The notes beneath the pieces are model-generated. The model was given only the letters and a program-made list of their open reading frames with translations. It had not been told where the DNA came from and made no database searches. From Mycobacterium asiaticum (GTDB taxonomy: Bacteria > Actinomycetota > Actinomycetes > Mycobacteriales > Mycobacteriaceae), in assembly GCF_001668675.1 (NCBI RefSeq), contig NZ_LZKQ01000071.1:55582-119581 (forward strand): a stretch of 64,000 nt of DNA. The letters run 5' to 3'. Both the position numbers and the translations under genes were made by a program. Shown here piece after piece: positions 9,860 to 17,020 of this stretch (the stretch's first letter is position 1; each line of letters starts with the position of its first letter).

Positions 9860-10588
9860 TCAGGTCTCCTTTGCCGCGCCGGCGATCGATTCCAGCGCGG
9901 CGACCAGATCGGCCTCGACGCGTTCCTTGGCCACACCGGCGCCGTGCAGCGGGCCGGCGCCGTCCTCGAGTTCAAGCAGGGCGAGCAGCAGGTGCTCGGT
10001 GCCGATGTAGTTGTGACCCAGGCGAAGTGCCTCGCGGAAAGTCAGTTCCAGCACCTTGCGGGCCGGCCCGCTGAACGGGATCAGTGCCGGGACTTCGGAT
10101 GCCGCCGGCGGCAACGCGACGGATTGACGCAGCGCGTCGGTGTCGACCTGCTGCTGGTGTAGCAGCACGGTGGCTAGCGCGGCCGGATCGCTCAGCACGC
10201 CCAGCAGCAGATGGTCGGGGGTGATCTGGGCGTTGCCGGCGTCGTGGGCCGCGTTCTGGGACGCGACGACCGCGTTGCGGGCCCGCGGGGTGAAACGCGC
10301 GAACCCTTGCTCCGGGTCCAGGGGGGCAGCATCGGCTTTGGGGACGAACCGCTTCTGCGCGGCCTGCTTGGTGACTCCCATCGCCCTGCCGATATCCGTC
10401 CAGGAGGCCCCCGAGCGGCGCGCCTGATCGACGAAGTGCCCGATCAGGTGATCGGCGACCTCACCCAAGCTTTCGGCCGTCAGGACGGCGTCGGCGAGCT
10501 GGTCGAGCGCGTCGCTGTGCACGCGCTTGATGGCGTCGATCAACTCATCGAGGCGGACGGGATAGGCGATCGGGGTCGGCTCAACCAT
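9860..10588 (-). CDS. clpC2: ClpC2: HTH plus Clp N-domain protein without ATPase modules
   Basis: A 242-residue ClpC-like protein. The N-terminal part has a helix-turn-helix, SGASWTDIGRAMGVTKQAAQ (about residues 63-82), followed by a double Clp_N domain (FARFTPRARNAVV... and FSGPARKVLELTFREA...) such as binds cyclic peptide drugs and ClpC1 ligands. There are no AAA+ modules. Family knowledge links ClpC2 to protection of the ClpC1 system. Two perfect inverted repeats sit just upstream, which fits autoregulation by its own HTH. The ATG at 10588 is chosen; an upstream start at 10612 is possible. Confidence 0.9.
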   Translation of the reverse strand: MVEPTPIAYPVRLDELIDAIKRVHSDALDQLADAVLTAESLGEVADHLIGHFVDQARRSGASWTDIGRAMGVTKQAAQKRFVPKADAAPLDPEQGFARFTPRARNAVVASQNAAHDAGNAQITPDHLLLGVLSDPAALATVLLHQQQVDTDALRQSVALPPAASEVPALIPFSGPARKVLELTFREALRLGHNYIGTEHLLLALLELEDGAGPLHGAGVAKERVEADLVAALESIAGAAKET

Positions 10589-10591
10589 GCC

Positions 10592-10637
10592 GTCAACGGT
10601 AGGTTGACGCAATGGATAATGTCAACCGCGGGTTGAC
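10592..10637. promoter_or_regulatory. Twin palindromic operator upstream of clpC2
   Basis: Two perfect inverted repeats of the form GTCAAC-N5-GTTGAC lie at 10592-10608 and 10621-10637, with centres 29 bp apart. They lie 4 to 49 bp upstream of the clpC2 ATG. On the minus strand the distal repeat contains TTGACA, a good -35. Binding would therefore block the promoter, suggesting a repressor site, probably for ClpC2 itself. Confidence 0.75.
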
Positions 10638-10688
10638 GGTCTCATTCGAGATGCGCGTCGACTCGTGCTCTGCGACCATCTGAAAGCT

Positions 10689-11015
10689 ATGAGGCTCCTG
10701 CTTATTCCGGCCAGCGTGGCTATGGCGGTCGGGGCGATCGGACTGGCCGCGCCGGCGCAGGCTGACGCGAATCAGGACCAAGCGTTTCTGGTATCCCTCA
10801 ACGCGGCCGGCATCACCTACAAGGACCCGGGGAGCGCGATCGCCGCCGGCAAGACGGTCTGTACCCTCGCCGACGGCGGCAAGTCCGGGGTGGAGGTAGT
10901 CCAGGTGCTGCAGAACGGAAACCCGGGTCTGTCGCAGGAGAACGCCGCGAGGTTCACCGCTATCGCCGCGAACGTCTACTGCCCCGCGAAACTGCCCGCG
11001 AAAGGCAGCGGGTAG
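10689..11015 (+). CDS. Secreted DUF732 protein
   Basis: A 108-residue exported protein with signal peptide MRLLLIPASVAMAVGAIGLA and an APAQADA cleavage region. The mature part (DQAFLVSLNAAGITY...GKTVCTLADGG...AANVYCPAKLP) is the DUF732 pattern with two cysteines, probably disulfide-bonded. Such proteins are numerous in mycobacteria and their function is unknown. It is divergent from clpC2, sharing the 100-bp region with the twin operator. Confidence 0.85.
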   Translation: MRLLLIPASVAMAVGAIGLAAPAQADANQDQAFLVSLNAAGITYKDPGSAIAAGKTVCTLADGGKSGVEVVQVLQNGNPGLSQENAARFTAIAANVYCPAKLPAKGSG

Positions 11016-11053
11016 AACTCGAAGTCGACACCGCCGAGCGTCGGGAGGTTTCG

Positions 11054-12007
11054 ATGAGAGCAGGACGGGCCGCGGGCGCGGCGTTGGCCACGGCCGGATT
11101 GTTGGGTTGGGGCGGGGTACGGGCTCTGGTCAACCGGATCGAAAACAACCCGGATCCCTTTACCCGCGAACAACTTCTCGCCGAACCCCAAGGCGAGGAG
11201 GTCCGCATCGGTCGGCCGGACGGCACGGTCCTTCGTGCGCTGACGGCGGGCGAAGGCCCGACGGTGGTGCTTGTGCACGGCTACGGCGTCCGCCTCGCGG
11301 AATGGAATGTCATTTGGGATGACCTACTGGCAAAGGGTTTCCGGGTTGTCGCTTTTGACCAGCGCGGCCACGGCCAATCCACGCTCGGTTCGGACGGGAT
11401 CGGATCGGAGCAGATGGCCGCAGACGTCGCCGGGGTGCTCGAGCATTTCGACGTCCGGGACGTCGTGCTGGTAGGACACTCGATGGGTGGCTTCGTGACG
11501 ATCCGCGCGCTGCTGGACCACCCCGATTTCGCGCGGCGGCTGCGCGGGGTGGTGCTGTGTGCCACCTGGGCCGGCCGGGTGATGGACGGCGCGCCGCAGA
11601 ACAAGGTGCAGATCCCGTTGCTGGAGTACGGCGTAGTGCAGCGATTGATCCGAAACAAGGCTGCCGCGGTGTTGTTCGGCGCGGCGCAGTGCGGGAAGCG
11701 TCCTTCGCCGGCAATGGCGTCAGTGTTCATCGAGTGGTTTCGGCAGCACGTCGACGAGCACGGGCCGCTACTGCCGATCGTGCGGGCCTTCTCCCGCGAA
11801 GACCGCTACCCGCGGCTGGGCCAAATCACCGTGCCCACAGTCGTAATCGTCGGCTCCGCGGACCGCACCACGCCGCCGAGCCACTCGCGCCGGATGGCGG
11901 CCGGCATTCCTGGCGCTCGACTGGTCACGGTGCCTGACGCGGGGCACGCGCTGAATTGGGAGGCGCCCGGCGAATTGGTCAAAGTCATTGAATCGCTGGC
12001 TGGGTAG
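11054..12007 (+). CDS. Alpha/beta-fold hydrolase
   Basis: A 317-residue alpha/beta hydrolase with an N-terminal hydrophobic anchor (residues about 5-22). The oxyanion region is LVHGYGVRLAEW, and the nucleophile elbow GHSMGG has its serine near residue 143. The acid is in VGSADRTTP and the catalytic histidine in DAGHALNWE, so the triad is complete. The lid region is helical. A GGGAGGT ribosome-binding site precedes the ATG. The substrate is not predictable; esterase or lipase is likely. Confidence 0.88.
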   Translation: MRAGRAAGAALATAGLLGWGGVRALVNRIENNPDPFTREQLLAEPQGEEVRIGRPDGTVLRALTAGEGPTVVLVHGYGVRLAEWNVIWDDLLAKGFRVVAFDQRGHGQSTLGSDGIGSEQMAADVAGVLEHFDVRDVVLVGHSMGGFVTIRALLDHPDFARRLRGVVLCATWAGRVMDGAPQNKVQIPLLEYGVVQRLIRNKAAAVLFGAAQCGKRPSPAMASVFIEWFRQHVDEHGPLLPIVRAFSREDRYPRLGQITVPTVVIVGSADRTTPPSHSRRMAAGIPGARLVTVPDAGHALNWEAPGELVKVIESLAG

Positions 12008-12224
12008 CCGACGTCCACTGCCGGCCATCGAAGTACCGCCGCAGTGTGGGATCGCTGGGGTCGGGATACCAACCCGGTGCGGTCACCGGGGAAGCCGGCC
12101 AGGCGTGCGGCACGTAGGACTCTGTCTTGGGTGAGTCCGCCAGGCGTACCAGCACCACGATCACCGCGGCGACAACGGCGATTGCGACTGCGCCGAACAC
12201 CAGCAAGACCAGAAGCGTAGCCAC
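11985..12224 (-). CDS. Small membrane protein with DUF2510 domain
   Basis: A 79-residue protein with one N-terminal transmembrane helix (residues 2-27). A C-terminal DUF2510 motif reads PGWYPDPSDPTLRRYFDGRQW, broken here by no insertion. DUF2510 is common in actinobacterial envelope proteins and has no known activity. The GTG start (12224) is preceded by AGGAGG. The 3' end overlaps the converging hydrolase by 23 bp. Confidence 0.8.
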   Translation of the reverse strand: MATLLVLLVFGAVAIAVVAAVIVVLVRLADSPKTESYVPHAWPASPVTAPGWYPDPSDPTLRRYFDGRQWTSATQPAIQ

Positions 12225-12266
12225 CCGATACCTCCTGTCGTATTGCTGACAATCATGCCGTGCGTT

Positions 12267-12590
12267 CTACAGCCCCGGCAGGCAGATAGGGGAGCCCATG
12301 CAAGTGTTGGCCGGTGACGGGTCGCCCTCGAGGATGTGGGCGCCCACCGGGATGCCGCCCTCGGTTCCCGGGTGACCGAGGCTGCCGCCGTAGTAGTGGT
12401 GGCAGACGTTCATGTCCCACACCACATCCGGCATCGGGAGCGGGCTGCCCGGGCACCACACGTAGCTACACATCGCCAACTGGTTGCAGATGCCCGTGCC
12501 GGGGTCGGCCTGGGCGGCGCCCGCACCGGCCCCCAGACTGGCCAGCCCTAAAGCGCCTGACAGCAGTGCTCCGGTGAAGATCCGTTTCAT
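12267..12590 (-). CDS. Small secreted Cys-rich protein
   Basis: A 107-residue exported protein with signal peptide MKRIFTGALLSGALGLASLG and AQA-DPG cleavage. The mature part has six cysteines and the motif CSYVWCPGSPLP, then VVWDMNVCHHYY. A related pattern (YVWPG...GWDLSVCHVYH) occurs in the broken gene at 14088-14492, so the two are paralogues. An AAGGAGCGG ribosome-binding site is present. Function unknown. Confidence 0.8.
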   Translation of the reverse strand: MKRIFTGALLSGALGLASLGAGAGAAQADPGTGICNQLAMCSYVWCPGSPLPMPDVVWDMNVCHHYYGGSLGHPGTEGGIPVGAHILEGDPSPANTCMGSPICLPGL

Positions 12591-12683
12591 CGTTCCGCTC
12601 CTTGCCTCGGCACGCCGGTTCTCGACGGCCGCTGGTCGTTGCGACAAGTAGATGAGGGACGCATCGCTACCGATCCCAAGTAA

Positions 12684-13112
12684 TCAGTGCGCGACCGGGC
12701 ACTTTCCGGTGTAGTCCACCTGCCAGTGCTTGATGCCGTTGAGCCAGCCTGAGCGCAACCGGTCCGGCGCGGACAGCGGCGCCAGACTGGGCATGTGGTC
12801 GGCGATCGCGCCGAACATCAGTCCCAGTGTCATTCTGGCGAGATTGGCGCCGATGCAGTAGTGCGCGCCGTGCCCGCCGAATCCCAGGTGCGGGTTGGGG
12901 TTCCGGGTGATGTCGAACGTGAACGGATCCTCGAAGACTTCTTCGTCGAAGTTGGCCGAGCGGTAGAGCATCACCACTCGCTGGCCCTTCTTGATGGTGA
13001 CGCCGGACAATTCGACGTCCTGCAGCGCGGTGCGCTGGAACGACGTGACCGGCGTGCCGCACCGCACGATCTCATCGGCGGTAGTTTCCGGGCGCTCGCG
13101 CTTGAACAGCTT
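12684..13112 (-). pseudogene. 3' fragment of a CYP125-like cytochrome P450
   Basis: The last about 143 codons of a P450 are intact, from LFKRERPETTADEIVR to the stop. They include RSANFDEEVFEDPFTF, the haem loop FGGHGAHYCIGANLAR, and the ending WLNGIKHWQVDYTGKCPVAH that resembles steroid C26-hydroxylase CYP125. Upstream of about 13112 homology stops abruptly and a marR-like fragment on the other strand begins. The I-helix and the N-terminal two-thirds are missing, so no function is expected. Confidence 0.85.
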
Positions 13113-13320
13113 GGCCCGCACGGTGTTCGTCACCCCGCAGGCGATGGTTGGGCTCATCACCGCGCTGGAGCAGAAGGGATACATCGAGCGGGCGCAGTCG
13201 GAGGTTTCGGCGCGAATCATCGACGCGCGGCTCGCGGCCGGGCGGGCGGCGTGGCGGCGGGCCTCGGCCAAACTCGCCGAGATCGACGACCTGCTGGAAG
13301 CCGAGTCAGCGAGGCGCTCG
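13111..13320 (+). pseudogene. 3' fragment of a MarR-family regulator
   Basis: Reading plus from the P450 junction, LARTVFVTPQAMVGLITALE is the recognition-helix and wing region of a MarR protein. It continues with KGYIERAQSEVSARIIDARL and ends in a helix LAEIDDLLEAES. The N-terminal half and the start codon are missing. The frame runs open into the next gene, but nothing indicates expression as a regulator. With the P450 fragment it marks a deletion or inversion scar. Confidence 0.75.
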
Positions 13321-13410
13321 ACGTCGACGAATGACGCCGTTCGGCATAGTGTTTTGAAGGTGCCGGCAACGTCAATCCCGCCAGAGTCGGATGCAGAGGA
13401 TGGCAGGACG

Positions 13411-13809
13411 GTGACGGGGTCAACGGGCGAGGAACACGCCGAGGATCGGTATTTCGCGGAACGGACGGCCCGGGTCGGACGCCGGGTAGAGGAACTGCGT
13501 CAGCGCAGAAGGGAGTTGGCTGCCGGGCGGCGGCCCACGCTAGAGTCGGCAATCTTTGCGCAACAGCGCGCCGAGGACGCATTGGAACGCGCCCGGGATG
13601 CTCACCTGGCCGCGGCTCATCGGCACGAGGAGTTGGCCCGGGTACACGAGCGGACGGCGAACAGCTACCAGCGCGCTGCGATCCGCGGTGACGACGGGCC
13701 ACGGTACTTGTTGCAGCAGAAGGCAGACGAGCATTGGCAGGCCGCGCATGACAGCCATCTGCGCCAGGCCGAGGATGAAGCCAAGGCCCGCCAGGGCGAG
13801 CAGCACTGA
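13411..13809 (+). CDS. Small coiled-coil hypothetical protein
   Basis: A 132-residue very polar, helical protein starting at GTG 13411, with an AGAGGATGGCAGG purine stretch upstream. It is rich in Glu, Arg, Ala and His, with heptad-like stretches (RVEELRQRRRELAAG; AEDALERARDAHLAAAHRHE). No catalytic motif or membrane segment is visible. Similar Ala/His/Glu-rich helical proteins are common in mycobacteria. The frame is open upstream through the marR fragment, so a longer product cannot be excluded. Confidence 0.6.
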   Translation: MTGSTGEEHAEDRYFAERTARVGRRVEELRQRRRELAAGRRPTLESAIFAQQRAEDALERARDAHLAAAHRHEELARVHERTANSYQRAAIRGDDGPRYLLQQKADEHWQAAHDSHLRQAEDEAKARQGEQH

Positions 13810-13845
13810 CCTTCGGTTACGTTGTGGCCGAACGGTTTTGAACCG

Positions 13846-14091
13846 TCATGCGGTCCCGGGGGTGCCCACCGGGACTTGCACACCCAACCAGTTGCATGGC
13901 GTCCAGGTCTGCCACGCGATCAGCGCGCACTGCTGTTCCGGTGTCAACGGGCCCGGACCCGCGCAGGGCGGTGTACCGGGCCCGCCGCACACATTCGGGT
14001 CCGCTGAAGCGACGCCCAGGTTTGCGAAACTGCCGGCACCGATCGCCAGGGTGAGGGCGGCTACGGCCGATATACGTCGGATGCGATTCAT
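13846..14091 (-). CDS. Small secreted Cys/Pro-rich protein
   Basis: An 81-residue exported protein with signal peptide MNRIRRISAVAALTLAIGAG and cleavage near ASA-DPN. The mature part has four cysteines and Pro/Gly-rich sequence (CGGPGTPPCAGPGPLTPEQQ) and ends with WTPCNWLGVQVPVG. A GAGTGAG ribosome-binding site lies before the ATG. It belongs to the same group of small secreted proteins as the genes on either side. Function unknown. Confidence 0.75.
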   Translation of the reverse strand: MNRIRRISAVAALTLAIGAGSFANLGVASADPNVCGGPGTPPCAGPGPLTPEQQCALIAWQTWTPCNWLGVQVPVGTPGTA

Positions 14092-14492
14092 GGCTCACTC
14101 GAATCTGTAGACGATGGCCTGATCGTAACTCCGTCGACCGACAGCGAACAGAGCTCGATTTGGTCGGGATCTTCTAGGGGCAGAGGAACGAAATGGGGGC
14201 GGGGCCGCGCTTCGGAGGGTACGGGCAGCGGGGCCGGACCGGGCCCCTCGGCGATCCCGATGGGGTCGTTGTTGTTCGCGTGGTAGACGTGACACACGCT
14301 CAGGTCCCAGCCCGTGGCAACCAATCCCGGCCACACGTAATCGCATGGGCATCAGCGCATTCCGGTCCCTTTGCAGCAGCCGGATCTGGTGGAGCAGTGG
14401 TCATTCGGGTCGGCGTGGGCGGTGGGGGTGCTCAGGCCCGTTGCGAACGCGGTCGCGGACAGTACCGCGGCAAGGATCCGTTTGGCGCTCAT
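14088..14492 (-). pseudogene. Small secreted Cys-rich protein interrupted by in-frame TGA
   Basis: The ATG at 14492 opens a normal signal peptide (MSAKRILAAVLSATAFATGL...AHA-DPN). Codon 47 (14354-14352) is TGA. The same frame then continues with CPCDYVWPGLVATGWDLSVC, matching the secreted paralogue at 12267-12590, and stays open to 14088. Either a nonsense mutation or two compensating frameshifts could explain it, because another frame reads PDPAAAKGPECADA across the break. The last bases overlap the start of the downstream secreted gene. Confidence 0.65.
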
Positions 14493-14604
14493 GGTGGTCC
14501 CTTCGTCGTCGTTGTTCCCATGACTATGGCGACCATTGGGCGCTACCGGTCCATAATTTTGTTTGAGTCAGGTAGGTGTGAGATGCGAATTTGCGGAGCG
14601 GCGC

Positions 14605-14817
14605 TCAGGCGCCCTCCGCCAGATAGGTGACCAGGTACCACCGCCGGGCAGGCTGAACCGAAGTGTCGTATTCGTCGGTCGCTGTGGCGTTGTCGAGGCG
14701 GACGTCCGTGTAGTCCGGATTGTGCAGGCGAATGTGGTCCTGAAGCTGGGCCCAGAGCGCGTCGCCGTGCAGGGCCGGGTCTGCGAGTGCTCTGCCCTCG
14801 TACCGTGTCCAACTCAC
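14605..14817 (-). CDS. Small conserved hypothetical protein
   Basis: A 70-residue soluble protein (MSWTRYEGRALADPALHGDA ...) with no signal peptide, transmembrane segment or cysteine. The composition is acidic and ends with RRWYLVTYLAEGA, compatible with a small alpha/beta domain. Start and length look natural and the codon use is mycobacterial. I do not recognise a domain. It is followed upstream by the DUF805 gene on the same strand, 37 bp away. Confidence 0.6.
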   Translation of the reverse strand: MSWTRYEGRALADPALHGDALWAQLQDHIRLHNPDYTDVRLDNATATDEYDTSVQPARRWYLVTYLAEGA

Positions 14818-14854
14818 TTCTCGAATTTAGCCGGGCGGAACCGGTGGCCCGCCC

Positions 14855-15244
14855 TCAGGCGGGCGCGCCGAATTCTCGATGCGGGGAGGGGTCTTCGGCG
14901 AAGGGGTCCGGGCCGAACCGGTTCGGTCCGTCGGTGCCACGCATTGCCCAAAAGATGACAAGCACGACGAAGCCGATGATCGGCACGAAGGCGATCAGCA
15001 CCCACCAACCAGAGTTGTCGATGTCGTGCAGGCGCCGAACGGAGATGGCCAGGCTCGGAATGAAGGTGATCGCCTGGAAGACGGTGTTAGTGATCTGGTG
15101 GTCCAGCTGCGTGTCGATGACTGCCGTCAAAATGCCGACGACGAAGGTGAATAAAGACCAATACCAGAATTCGGACCGGCAGGCGCGATCGCGGAAATTG
15201 AAGTATTTGGCGAATCCGGTTGAGATCGCTTGCCCGAAGCCCAT
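14855..15244 (-). CDS. DUF805 integral membrane protein
   Basis: A 129-residue inner-membrane protein of the DUF805 (YhaH/YhaI) family. The opening motif FNFRDRACRSEFWYWSLF is typical, followed by about three transmembrane helices and the conserved RRLHDIDNSGWWVL. The C-terminal tail is cytosolic and Pro-rich. A GAGGTGACGAG ribosome-binding region precedes the ATG at 15244. Function unknown. Confidence 0.88.
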   Translation of the reverse strand: MGFGQAISTGFAKYFNFRDRACRSEFWYWSLFTFVVGILTAVIDTQLDHQITNTVFQAITFIPSLAISVRRLHDIDNSGWWVLIAFVPIIGFVVLVIFWAMRGTDGPNRFGPDPFAEDPSPHREFGAPA

Positions 15245-15423
15245 CTCGTCACCTCGCTGTGGAGCTGGTAGGTAGCGCGGAGGGTAGCACAGCGGCCTTG
15301 GAGTGCCTTTCCACGCGACTGCGCAGATATACGAAAGGGTTGAGAGGTGTTCTATCGCAGTCTTTTTGAAGCTGTGATGTTGTGCAACTCGCGGTTTGCG
15401 CAGCTCAGTCGTTTCCCGTCTGC

Positions 15424-15927
15424 CTACCGGCCTGGAACGCTCGCCTTGGCGTCCTTGATCAGCAGCATCAGGTGCAGCGGGTCGGTGGGGGACGGCTCGA
15501 AGTTGAAGCGGGTGTAGAAGTTACGCGCGTTGTCGTGGATCGCGTGCACGAGGATGGCGCGCACGCCGATCTGCTCGGCGGCTTGCACGGCCCGAGCGAT
15601 GGCGTCGCGCAGCAGGCTCTCGCCCAATCCACCGCCTTGGTGCTTGCGATCGATTGCCAGGCGGGACAACGGGATCACCGGTATCGGGTCGGGCATGTTG
15701 CGTCGGAACTTGCCGGCGCAGCCAGTGTGTGAAACCGCCCCGGCTGACATGGCGTAATAACCGACCACGCGTGCATCCTGGCACGTGACGTAACAACGTG
15801 ATGCACCGCCGACGTGATTGGCCAGCGCGCGCCTGCGCAGGTAATCATCGAGCGCGGGTTCACCACTGTCGAACCCGGCGGGGTCGTCCGTCTCCCTGAT
15901 CGGTCGTGGGGCGCTGTAACCGCTCAC
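15424..15927 (-). CDS. tacT: GNAT-type toxin of a TacAT module
   Basis: A 167-residue GNAT acetyltransferase resembling TacT/AtaT toxins, which acetylate the amino group of charged aminoacyl-tRNA and stop translation. The N-terminus has FDSGEPALDDYLRRRAL, the acetyl-CoA loop is DRKHQGGGLGESLL and the catalytic tyrosine region is NFYTRFNFEP. The GTG start overlaps the antitoxin stop (GTGA), the usual toxin-antitoxin arrangement with antitoxin first. It sits next to a tRNA cluster. Confidence 0.85.
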   Translation of the reverse strand: MSGYSAPRPIRETDDPAGFDSGEPALDDYLRRRALANHVGGASRCYVTCQDARVVGYYAMSAGAVSHTGCAGKFRRNMPDPIPVIPLSRLAIDRKHQGGGLGESLLRDAIARAVQAAEQIGVRAILVHAIHDNARNFYTRFNFEPSPTDPLHLMLLIKDAKASVPGR

Positions 15928-16238
15928 TCGTTCGGATCAGAGTCAAACAACGATGGCTTGGCAAACAGCTCCGCCAGGGCCGGCTTGGTCTGCACGGGTC
16001 GGTCGAGGATGGCGTTGAACTCGGTCCACGCGGCGTCATCGAGCAAGAAATGTCGGCGGTCGGCGAGTACGTCGCGGGCGTGTGCGACCGTGGCACTGAC
16101 GCAGAAGGTGGTGAGGTCGGTCCCTTCGACCTCGGCGGCATGGCGGATCAGGGCGTCCTGCCAAGGGGTTAGGCGCACCGCAAAACGTTCAGACCGCCCA
16201 TTGTGGGCCTGATAGGCGTACACGTCAATCATTGCCAC
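15924..16238 (-). CDS. tacA: DUF1778 (TacA-type) antitoxin
   Basis: A 104-residue DUF1778 antitoxin. An N-terminal ribbon-helix-helix-like DNA-binding segment (RSERFAVRLTPWQDALIRHA) is followed by a C-terminal toxin-neutralising helix region, LDDAAWTEFNAILDRPVQ. Antitoxins of this type bind and inhibit the GNAT toxin and repress their own promoter. The start is GTG 16238 or the ATG two codons later at 16232. It is 20 bp from the tRNA-Val 3' end. Confidence 0.85.
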   Translation of the reverse strand: MAMIDVYAYQAHNGRSERFAVRLTPWQDALIRHAAEVEGTDLTTFCVSATVAHARDVLADRRHFLLDDAAWTEFNAILDRPVQTKPALAELFAKPSLFDSDPNE

Positions 16239-16257
16239 CGTTGACCTGCAAAAACTC

Positions 16258-16332
16258 TGGTGCGCGATACTGGGATTGAACCAGTGACCTCTTCCGTGTC
16301 AGGGAAGCGCTCTCCCGCTGAGCTAATCGCGC
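16258..16332 (-). tRNA. tRNA-Val (GAC)
   Basis: Complete cloverleaf on the minus strand. The acceptor GCGCGAT pairs with ATCGCGC. The anticodon stem CTTCC/GGAAG encloses loop CTGACAC (anticodon GAC), and the T arm ACTGG-TTCAATC-CCAGT is intact. CCA is encoded (16258-16260). Confidence 0.95.
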
Positions 16333-16346
16333 TTGGAGATCGAAAC

Positions 16347-16420
16347 TGGAGGTGGAGACGGGAATCGAACCCGTGTGCACGGCTTTGCAGGCCGTTGCCT
16401 CACCACTCGGCCACTCCACC
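16347..16420 (-). tRNA. tRNA-Cys (GCA)
   Basis: Complete cloverleaf on the minus strand. The acceptor GGTGGAG pairs with CTCCACC and the discriminator is U, as expected for Cys. The anticodon loop CTGCAAA gives GCA. Encoded CCA at 16347-16349. Confidence 0.95.
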
Positions 16421-16449
16421 GCTGGGATTGATGCCTCTTGCACCTCTCG

Positions 16450-16522
16450 AGCGGATGACGGGATTCGAACCCGCGACCCTCACCTTGGCAAGGTGATGCG
16501 CTACCAACTGCGCTACATCCGC
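16450..16522 (-). tRNA. tRNA-Gly (GCC)
   Basis: Complete cloverleaf on the minus strand. The acceptor GCGGATG pairs with CATCCGC. The anticodon loop TTGCCAA gives GCC and the T loop is TTCGAAT. No CCA is encoded. Confidence 0.95.
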
Positions 16523-16677
16523 GCGCAACGGGCGAGATCGTCGTCCGGTGCGAAGCAAGACGATAGTCCAGTGAACCGGCCCACACAAATCCCTTGGTAC
16601 TGGGCGCGCCTGCCTTGGCCCCCGTCGGCGCCAGCGGTGATCGTGCTAGTGTTCGACGTCGTTCGCCTCTCGGCGCC

Positions 16678-16749
16678 GGTCCCGTGGCTCAGTGGGAGAG
16701 CGTCCGCTTCACACGCGGAAGGTCGCTGGTTCGATCCCAGCCGGGACCA
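16678..16749 (+). tRNA. tRNA-Val (CAC)
   Basis: Complete cloverleaf on the plus strand, divergent from the other three. The acceptor GGTCCCG pairs with CGGGACC, the anticodon loop TTCACAC gives CAC, and the T arm GCTGG-TTCGATC-CCAGC is intact. A TAGTGT -10 element lies at 16647-16652. CCA is not encoded. Confidence 0.94.
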
Positions 16750-17020
16750 CCCCAAAGATCACGTCTGAATACCCAGCTTCCGACACGAAGCCGACCGGCG
16801 GCGGTTCCTGATCGCGGCAGCCACCACCGAGGCGGTCGCCACCCGTCGGTACATTCGGCCTACGCGCTGCTGGTGGCCATCATTGAATCCCGCAAACACG
16901 CATCGTCACACTGAACGATGTCTTCCTGCGGCCGGAGATCCCACGTAGCACAAGCGGTTTCGTCAACTAGCTAGCGGTCTGGGCTAGTATCGCGCTGGTC
17001 CTCACGCCGCAGAAGGGAAG
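16750..17020. other. Intergenic region downstream of tRNA-Val (CAC)
   Basis: About 270 bp without a supported gene. Apart from the promoter of the ABM-domain gene near 16985-16990, no hairpin, repeat or conserved coding stretch is evident. Confidence 0.5.

Noticed and set aside
12991..13809. A single 272-codon MarR-coiled-coil fusion protein
   Set aside because: The frame is open by chance. Its N-terminal part lies over the P450 fragment, the MarR part lacks its first half, and a good start exists at 13411 for the coiled-coil part alone.
14352..14354. Possible selenocysteine codon at the TGA in the Cys-rich secreted gene
   Set aside because: No bacterial SECIS-like hairpin was found just downstream, and an exported protein of this type is not a known selenoprotein. 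A nonsense mutation is simpler.
16523..17020. Integrase or transposase remnants near the tRNA genes
   Set aside because: No conserved recombinase motifs or terminal inverted repeats could be read in the gaps.
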